Positions 15,901-20,413 of a DNA stretch of 20,413 bases are shown here, piece by piece (the stretch's first letter is position 1; every line of letters starts with the position of its first letter). The notes beneath the pieces are model-generated. The model saw only the letters and a program-made list of their open reading frames with translations, searched no databases and was not told where the DNA came from. The position numbers and the translations under genes were made by a program. Source of the DNA: Dunaliella salina (taxonomy: Eukaryota > Chlorophyta > Chlorophyceae > Chlamydomonadales > Dunaliellaceae); contig MU069504.1 in NCBI GenBank assembly GCA_002284615.2, forward strand, positions 358,616 to 379,028, written 5' to 3'.

Positions 15901-18482
15901 TTCGGACAACACGTGTATTTTATATATGATTAATATACTATAGTTTAGTATACTATAATAGGGCTCCCTGGCAGCCAGGTGTGAATTTTTTGGTTAGTAA
16001 ATCCTTTTCTTACCCAGCAGCACGGAAGCTCCTTGCCTTTTACCCTTCTGGTTCTTGCAATTAGCACAGAATGAGCTACAGACTTGACTGTGGCTGCTAC
16101 TCTACATCAAGGTGCAGGTGAATCATCTTTATTCTCCGGAGGCATGAGAGCAATATGAGATCACCCAATCATAAACTCTTTACTGAGCCACACAGATGCT
16201 TCATGTTCCGTGTGTATGATTACAGGCAATGCACAGCCTTGTGGACATCCTGTACTTTGTGTAAATACCTGCAGCAACATCATATTTCCTGTGTGTTTAT
16301 AGGTGCTCTGGTAGAGGGGCTTCACGGCTCTTTTGAGCCTACGTGTCTCATCTCGTTTCATTCATCAATTCATGCATTGATGGAGGGACAGTTTTCCAAT
16401 GCCCACAGGGCTTCTCTGTCTTTATCATGTGACAGGTGCTGCGCAGCTCCATGGACATACTCATGCAGTGGCTCTCAGAAGGCAAGCTGCACCCACACAT
16501 CTCCCACACCTTCAAGCTGGAGGAGCTGCCGATGGCTTTTTCCACTCTGCTGCAACGGAAGGCCATGGGCAAGGTGGGGGTCGTAGGCGTTGGGGGAATG
16601 TCTGGTTAAAGGTTGCAGATGAGGCAAACCATTGATTGGTACGCACAAGGCAGAGGGTCGCAGATGATGTAGGCATGTTATCAGCTGGCAGGTGCAGACA
16701 AGGCAGACGAGGCAAGAGGTGTAGGCGTGCAGTGCAAACAGACGAGGCACATCATCTGTGGGGAGTAAGTCTGGATGTAGGTGGAAGATGAGGCAAAGCA
16801 TCGATTAGTAGGCGCAGGCAAGGCACGTCTTCAGCTGGCAGATGAGGCAAAAGGTCGCAGACATGGAGAAGGGAGCGAGGCACACCAGCGACTGGCAGGC
16901 GTGAAAGGGCTGCGGTCGCCAGCCACGTCTGTGGCCATTAGGAGATTCATCAGTTGGCAGGAAGCGAAGGCAAATGAGGCAAGAGGGCTTAGGCGTACGC
17001 CAGGCGAGGCACATTATCTGTATGGAGTAAGTCTGGTTGTAAGTTGCAGGCAAAGCAAGCAAGGCACGAGGTCGAAGGCGTGGGGCAGGCAAGGCACATC
17101 ATCAGCTGACAGGTGTGAGGGGGCTGTGGTCATCAGTCAAATCCATGGCTAACCATCAGCAGCACAAGTGATCATCGATCTCCGATGCACCTTGTAGGCA
17201 TACGTTGGTTTGCTCATCACCTTGGTTGGCCAATTCTGTGTGTACACAACATTTACTGAGGACATTTGGCCCAAAAGGTAAGGGAAAGTGTGCTCCATTG
17301 TATGAGGGCTTACTACGAGGCGAAAAGAGGCTGTGGTCATGTATCGGTCACAGGCAAGGCAGATACCCAAGATGACGGGCACGACGTGAAGGTCACACAT
17401 GGCAGGTACAAAGGTCACAAGCGTGACACAAGGATCTGGCATGGCAGGTACAAACATCGCAGGCATGTCACAAAGATCACACATGGCAGGTACATAGATC
17501 AATAGCATTACCAGGGACTTAAATGTGTCACAGGCTGCAGATGATGCAGAATCTGCCTGGTCGGCATTCAGTGTAGCTTCTCTGGGCGCGGCGGAGGGGA
17601 GGTGAAGGTAACAAACGGCCTCGGATGGTAGCGCTCAGGGTTATGGGACGTCAACACCCTTCAAGTCGGCAAATGTAGCCAATATGGAGCCCAATGTAAA
17701 AAAAAAAACTGGCTTCAGGATCGGTAAGGATGGGATAGGAAAGGATAGGATAGAATAGGACAGGACAGGATGTCGGATGGGGTAGGATAGAGTTACATAG
17801 CTGTACCTGCTAAGAAAAGGGCAGCTTAGCAACAGGATGATTGATGAGGAACATCAGCCTGCAGAGATTGTTGCACTTATTGGCAACATTTTTGATGATG
17901 GTAGAGAATGTTTGCGAGCAGAGATGGGTGCATTTGTGAGAGCTGTTTGATATCAGTTTTGCCCAAGGACCGTGAGGCTTGCTCACCATTGCACGCCTGA
18001 TGGCATGCCCAAGTGGGAAGAGTGTCCTCCGTGTATTTTGCACCTGTTGTCAAGTTCCGCCCCTATGGCAAGCTTCACATGGTGTCCAAGGAGAGCTTGA
18101 ACATTTTTGCTCCCGGCAGCATTCATGAAAGAGCTGCGTACTTTCACTAATCCTGCATCTCACATTCGCTTTGCTTTGAAGGCATCCCAACTTCAGAGGT
18201 CAGGTTTCTCCTGTGTAGCCTCTCCTCCTGTATTCCGACAAAGCAGCCAGGGTGGCTATTTTGTTGTACTTGCAAAGCTCATTCTCAGCAGATAAAAAGC
18301 CTTTTATGAAAGAGTGGGCCTTTTTGTCTTGTCTGATCCATCCTTAGGGGCGGCTGAGCAGGAATCATGGAACCACTCAATCGACTTCCTCACAGGTTCT
18401 GGTGCTGGGGGCGGCAGGGGAGGCAACAGCAGCTGGGCATGCAGCAGCAGCAGCCGCTGCACAGCAGCGATCGAGGCTGTAG
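6998..18482 (+). CDS. NADPH:quinone oxidoreductase-like, zinc-free medium-chain dehydrogenase (ten exons)
   Basis: Joined exons are 6998-7148, 7354-7478, 7627-7695, 8971-9067, 10007-10104, 10930-11044, 11480-11595, 12854-12934, 16436-16573 and probably 18396-18482, about 358 residues. All junctions are GT-AG with matching phase. Seen: an N-terminal GroES-like domain with SSVNFAD, GKYQVK, PFVPGSEASG and FKPGDR; then GGAYADEMLVP, TTSAAVPVVYGTA, the nucleotide-binding loop VLVLGAGGGVGLAAVQ (residues 151-166), GADVVIDL, VNVVIDPVGG, VVIGFAGGGIPK, ILLVKN, HGLYWG, and a C-terminal HPHISHTFKLEELPMAF followed by RKAMGK. The PGSE motif replaces the GHE zinc site, so the enzyme is of the zinc-independent type. 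Known: such enzymes reduce quinones or reactive enones with NADPH. Location is unclear; the N-terminus shows no obvious targeting peptide. The end is the weak point: reading through after MGK gives a stop at 16609 (341 residues), while splicing to 18396 gives VLVLGAAGE and an Ala-rich tail. Confidence 0.88.
7846..7985. repeat. Short ~50-bp tandem repeats at the left edge of the large minisatellite
   Basis: Two to three imperfect units share GCAGTGCGGCTGGTAGCGCC followed by CATGGCCTA. They sit in intron 3 of the quinone oxidoreductase gene, just before the ~1 kb minisatellite. Confidence 0.6.
7993..8945. repeat. ~1 kb minisatellite, CCATTGGCCTTCCTGCTTCC units
   Basis: Imperfect units of about 32-38 bp share the core CCATTGGCCTTCCTGCTTCC, joined by GCGCTGCTCTGT or GCTGGTCTCCGTCTGT spacers. 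About 19 units keep an exact ATTGG. The array fills most of intron 3 of the quinone oxidoreductase gene and ends about 25 bp before the acceptor of exon 4 (8971), so its pyrimidine-rich strand runs into the splice acceptor region. It is nearly free of stop codons in several frames on both strands, which creates long spurious reading frames. Confidence 0.93.
9405..9860. repeat. Tandem duplication, period 247 bp
   Basis: Two diverged copies in intron 4 of the quinone oxidoreductase gene share ATCCAA, CAATGAACT, CTCTCAAGGA, AGGCTGCC, CACTGGTATTG, GGCATA and ACATGCAGCCAC in the same order. Copies start near 9405 and 9652. The rest of this intron (9068-10006) shows nothing else I can support. Confidence 0.75.
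10105..10929. repeat. Intron 5 of the quinone oxidoreductase gene with a 65-bp tandem pair
   Basis: Two copies of GAAAGCTGAAGGTGT followed by a CAGG...CACTTGCAA-like stretch begin at 10699 and 10764. The remainder of this 825-bp intron shows no gene and no other clear repeat. Confidence 0.6.
11025..11355. repeat. Triplicated exon-6 end plus splice donor
   Basis: The 3' end of exon 6 (CAAGCAGCAC, a purine, then TACCTAAAG) and its donor GTGTGC, with ~90 bp of intron, are repeated three times, starting at 11025, 11138 and 11247, with a fragment of a fourth near 11350. Copies 2 and 3 are each preceded by TTTGCAG and followed by GTGTGC, so each resembles a 26-nt cassette exon. Only the first copy is contiguous with the coding exon. 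Confidence 0.85.
11896..12190. repeat. Tandem repeat, period ~145 bp
   Basis: Two copies, starting at 11896 and 12041, share TGTGGGAGTCCATCCATTGC, CGAGTTCCTTC and ACCTGG; a partial third begins near 12178. It lies in intron 7 of the quinone oxidoreductase gene. The flanking intron parts 11596-11895 and 12400-12853 show no further structure. Confidence 0.8.
12198..12298. mobile_element. Candidate 101-bp hAT-like miniature element
   Basis: Ten-base inverted ends CAGGGTTGCC and GGCAACCCTG bound a 101-bp segment. The flanking octamers GCAGGAGG and GTGGGAGG agree at six of eight positions, which would fit an aged 8-bp duplication. The terminus shares CAGGGTTG with the clear MITE at 3702. The call is weak because the inverted repeat is short and the duplication imperfect. 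Confidence 0.35.
12337..12396. repeat. 30-bp tandem pair
   Basis: Two adjacent 30-bp units beginning CACTGAGCAGAA and ending ACTCCCAAG with few differences, in intron 7 of the quinone oxidoreductase gene. Confidence 0.75.
13090..13345. repeat. Minisatellite, ~38-bp units
   Basis: Five to six units share GCGATTGCAATGACTGATGT, then TGGCAGAGAGAATTGTCA; some units are shortened. A looser GAGCCTGGCGCTGGCAGG and TTGATGAGTATCCTTGA set follows to about 13590. All lies in intron 8 of the quinone oxidoreductase gene. Confidence 0.85.
13640..14180. other. Unexplained ORF-bearing segment in intron 8
   Basis: This segment contains a minus-strand frame of 114 codons (13829-14173) and overlapping plus-strand frames (13860-14084 and 14109-14435). 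I recognise no domain in any of them, and no splice links to neighbours are evident. It may be a remnant of a dispersed repeat or chance open sequence. Confidence 0.25.
14280..14645. repeat. Minisatellite, ~25-bp GGGCACTGTCTGTCTGAGAG units
   Basis: About a dozen imperfect units based on GGGCACTGTCTGTCTGAGAG fill this part of intron 8. They create overlapping spurious reading frames on both strands. Confidence 0.85.
14654..15050. repeat. 199-bp near-identical tandem duplication with two Ns
   Basis: Two head-to-tail copies begin with CCTTCAAGATGTAGCAATTT at 14654 and 14853. They differ at only a few bases, for example ACTTTTGGACACCAAG against ACTTATGGACACTAAG. The first copy has N at 14767 and 14779, where the second has G and T. 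The following 15051-15930 and 15961-16435 are anonymous intron sequence. Confidence 0.92.
15928..15958. repeat. Short AT-rich inverted repeat
   Basis: The stretch contains TATACTATAG and TAGTATACTATA, which can pair with each other. It is in intron 8; no function is evident. Confidence 0.4.
16610..17150. repeat. Degenerate minisatellite in the last intron
   Basis: Imperfect, mixed repeats on the themes GGCAAGGCACATCATCAGCT, GATGAGGCAAA and GTAAGTCTGG run through this stretch of the presumed last quinone oxidoreductase intron. The open frame of 123 codons across it reflects the repeat. Confidence 0.65.
17397..17505. repeat. 42-bp tandem repeat
   Basis: Three units carrying CATGGCAGGTACA occur with GGCAGGTA at 17401, 17443 and 17484, each followed by a TCACA-containing spacer. 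Confidence 0.8.
17725..17792. repeat. Degenerate (GGATA)n tract
   Basis: Imperfect GGATA and GGACA pentamers run for about 65 bp. The following stretch 17800-18395 has no recognisable gene; frames there (17810-18043 minus, 18107-18295 plus) match nothing I know. Confidence 0.8.
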
Positions 18483-19060
18483 CAGGCATGCAGGGCGTGC
18501 AGCAGGAGTACAGCAGGGCATGCAGCAGCAGCACAGCGGGGCATGCAGCAGGTGCAGCAGGAGCACAGCTGGGGTCGAAGCTTTAGAAATGAGCAAACTT
18601 TTTATAGTAGTAGCAGGGTGCTGCATGAACAAGCACACTCCCGAAGTATTTTTTAATTGGGCTCCCTTGCACACATGAGTGTGTATATTGCACCTGAGTA
18701 AGGGTGTTCAGAGGTCTACCAAACTTGCACGACAGCACCGTGCACGTTCTGCACAATTTACGCTCCACCTCAACCAACGTGCCATCGAAAACAAAAATAC
18801 TCATCGAAAACAAAAATACTCACCATAACCCTGGTGCTTTGGAGCTGGGAGCTGCCAGAAACCCATCAGGTGCACATTAACTTCCTCTCGTCTTCTGGTG
18901 AGGGAGACTCATGGCTATTTAAGCCCTTGTGTTAATCGACATAAGGAGAGTTCCCTCTGCCTGCGATATTTTTCCTTTTTCCGCGAAAGAAAGAAAGAAA
19001 GAAAGATTTACGCTTGCCTTTGGGCCGCGTGCATTAAGGAAAGAGCTTGCAGACTCCCAC

Positions 19061-19259
19061 GTCGGAATGTCGTATTTCATTACAGGACCGTTACTAGCTG
19101 GGTTTCTGGCTGGTTTCTCAGTTAGTAACATAGACCGCAACCGTGCAAGGGTTTCCTTGCAACCCCAATGGTTACTGCTCAGTTGCGGTTTATGTTACTA
19201 GCTGGGAAACCAGCTAGTAACGGTCCTGTAATGCCTTTAATGAAATACAACATTCCGAC
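19061..19259. repeat. 199-bp imperfect palindrome (fold-back structure)
   Basis: The two halves are reverse complements over nearly their whole length. The outer ends are GTCGGAATGT and ACATTCCGAC. Inside, ATTACAGGACCGTTACTAGC pairs with GCTAGTAACGGTCCTGTAAT, then AGTAACATAGACCGCAAC pairs with GTTGCGGTTTATGTTACT, and TGCAAGG-GTTT-CCTTGCA forms the tip. A few small asymmetric insertions interrupt the arms. I see no clear flanking target duplication and no coding capacity. It could be a fold-back transposon or a source of hairpin RNA. Confidence 0.88.
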
Positions 19260-19294
19260 ATTGACAGGACGAACCCCGAGAAGGTACCAAATTT

Positions 19295-19298
<4 letters not shown>

Positions 19299-19361
<63 letters not shown>
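19299..19361. repeat. (GT)31 microsatellite
   Basis: An uninterrupted GT array of about 62 bp lies 40 bp beyond the palindrome, upstream of the plastid-protein gene. Confidence 0.97.
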
Positions 19362-19363
<2 letters not shown>

Positions 19364-19898
19364 CTGTTTCATGCCTGATTGCAGCATGTGCGGGGAAATG
19401 GTAGCCAACAGTGATTTGAGTTTTTGAAGATGACTTGGCCAGCCAGGCTCTACTGAGGAGCAGAGGATAAGACACATTTTTTTTGTCAAATCTGATAGAG
19501 ATTGTTGCAAGATACACCAAATTGCAACAAATCCATTAATATACCTCAACTTTGAAGCCATCAAAAGCTAAGGTGCTCTTGACCGCCATTGAGGCCTCTT
19601 TGAGCCAACAAGATAGTTCAGACACATGGCTATCTGCTCTATCATGAGGCGTTCGTGTAAATGGCTTAGTGTGCTGTGCTCTGTGCTGTACTGTAAAATC
19701 TCCCTAAACCATAGAAATGGAAGGACGTCTCCCTGCAATGATTAGAACGGTAACACAGTGAACCGATTACCGAGAGATCGTTAAGAAATTACACACCAAA
19801 CTTTGGAATTACATACATACTTGCAAACTGTGACGATGGTTGGAAACACCTGATAACTAAAATTTTTCCGTCTTTCGCAAGAAGCCCAAGAGTCCACA

Positions 19899-20413
19899 AT
19901 GGCAGTTCAGAGCGGCGTTTTCCGAAGGCAGTGTATTCCTCTTATTAAGGGGGTTGTTTGCAGGGCAGTGCCCAGGCCTGCCACCCTTTCAAAACCCTTT
20001 GCCTCACAGAGATTAAGAACCTCTGCTTCAGGCTCAACAAACCCCCTGTTGACAGAAAAATCAAGGCTTGCACAGACAAGGTTTCCTGAGAGGAAGGGTG
20101 TCCAAGTATGTGCTACACCATCCCCTGAGCAAGGTAAGTTGCTGAATTCTTGAGTTGCTGCATGTTTCAAAGGGCACAGTGGGGCAGAACAGCTTGTCTG
20201 GTAGTAAGTGTAAACCAGTTGACTGGAAGCGAAACGCCTGGAAGCTGAATGTGAACCGGTTGACTGTTGCATTGCAGAAACTGACAATGTCGAGATTGGG
20301 CTCAAAGTTGGAGGGATGATGGTAATGTCGGACGAGATTTTGAAGCTTGTAAACCCCCCCCCCCACACACACACACGCAAACACACACGCACACGCACAC
20401 ATACGCACGCGCA
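19899..20413 (+). CDS. Partial gene: N-terminus of a probable chloroplast-targeted protein
   Basis: The first exon runs 19899-20133 and ends at a strong donor (G|GTAAGT). The second starts at 20278 after ATTGCAG; the junction codon becomes GAA, giving ATPSPEQETDNVEIGL and then KVGGMMVMSDEILKL. The second exon probably ends at 20348 (CTT|GTAAAC), with GTAATG at 20322 as an alternative donor; the rest lies beyond the window. Seen: the first ~70 residues are rich in Arg, Lys, Ser, Thr and Ala with very few acidic residues, and VQVCAT resembles a stromal processing site. Inferred: a nuclear gene for a plastid protein whose mature part begins near residue 72. The start is supported by ACAATGG context and by the transit-like sequence following it. 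I do not recognise the mature family from the ~30 residues visible. Confidence 0.62.
20351..20413. repeat. C run and degenerate (CA)n at the window end
   Basis: A run of about 11 C is followed by CACACA and CGCACACG-type alternating sequence to the end. It begins just after the likely donor of exon 2 and is probably intronic. Confidence 0.8.

Larger units (their letters stand above)
18483..19898. other. Intergenic region between the quinone oxidoreductase and the plastid-protein gene
   Basis: The region begins with more GCAGCAG-rich sequence to about 18570. A 20-bp unit (CATCGAAAACAAAAATACT plus one base) occurs twice in tandem at 18783-18822, and a GAAA tract lies at 18985-19005, before the palindrome and GT array listed separately. 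No gene is visible. A TGTAA motif occurs near 19690 but is too far from the stop codon to assign. Confidence 0.5.

Noticed and set aside
16781..17152. Plus-strand frame of 123 codons after the quinone oxidoreductase
   Set aside because: It runs through degenerate minisatellite units and has no recognisable domain. Its end (GAVVISQIHG) was considered as a last exon, but the nearest acceptor puts a stop codon in frame.
17330..17400. Alternative last exon of the oxidoreductase starting at GCTGTGGTCATG
   Set aside because: The preceding sequence is purine-rich, with no pyrimidine tract, unlike the other acceptors of the gene.

Overview
The window looks like nuclear DNA of a unicellular green alga. 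It carries intron-rich genes with GT-AG junctions, (GT)n, (AT)n and (CAG)n microsatellites, many intronic minisatellites, and one gene start whose first ~70 residues read like a chloroplast transit peptide. A Dunaliella-type chlorophycean would fit, but this is inference from style; no marker gene fixes the taxon.

Layout: (1) Positions 137-6727, minus strand: a six-exon WD40 gene that I rebuilt exon by exon; it matches WDR53 along its whole length. Its third intron (about 3.5 kb) holds a 73-unit GT array, two diverged copies of a ~0.7 kb repeat, and a 377-bp hAT-type MITE with an exact 8-bp target duplication inside one copy. Its fourth intron holds a decayed tandem copy of exon 4. (2) Positions 6728-6997: a 270-bp head-to-head promoter region. 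(3) Positions 6998 to about 18482, plus strand: a ten-exon zinc-free quinone oxidoreductase of the medium-chain dehydrogenase family. Most of its introns are swollen by tandem repeats: a ~1 kb minisatellite, 247-, ~145- and 199-bp duplications, and a triplicated exon end with its splice donor. (4) Positions 18483-19898: an intergenic stretch with a 199-bp imperfect palindrome and a (GT)31 array. (5) Positions 19899 to the window end, plus strand: the first two exons of a gene for a probable plastid protein that I do not recognise.

The genes do not form an evident pathway. WDR53 homologues are candidate substrate receptors of CUL4-DDB1 ubiquitin ligases. The quinone oxidoreductase is a NADPH-dependent housekeeping or stress enzyme. 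I found no new gene system, no transposase, no tRNA or rRNA gene and no CRISPR array. The most interesting content is structural: nested mobile DNA with an internal empty-site control, exon and splice-site duplications, and a long hairpin-forming palindrome.
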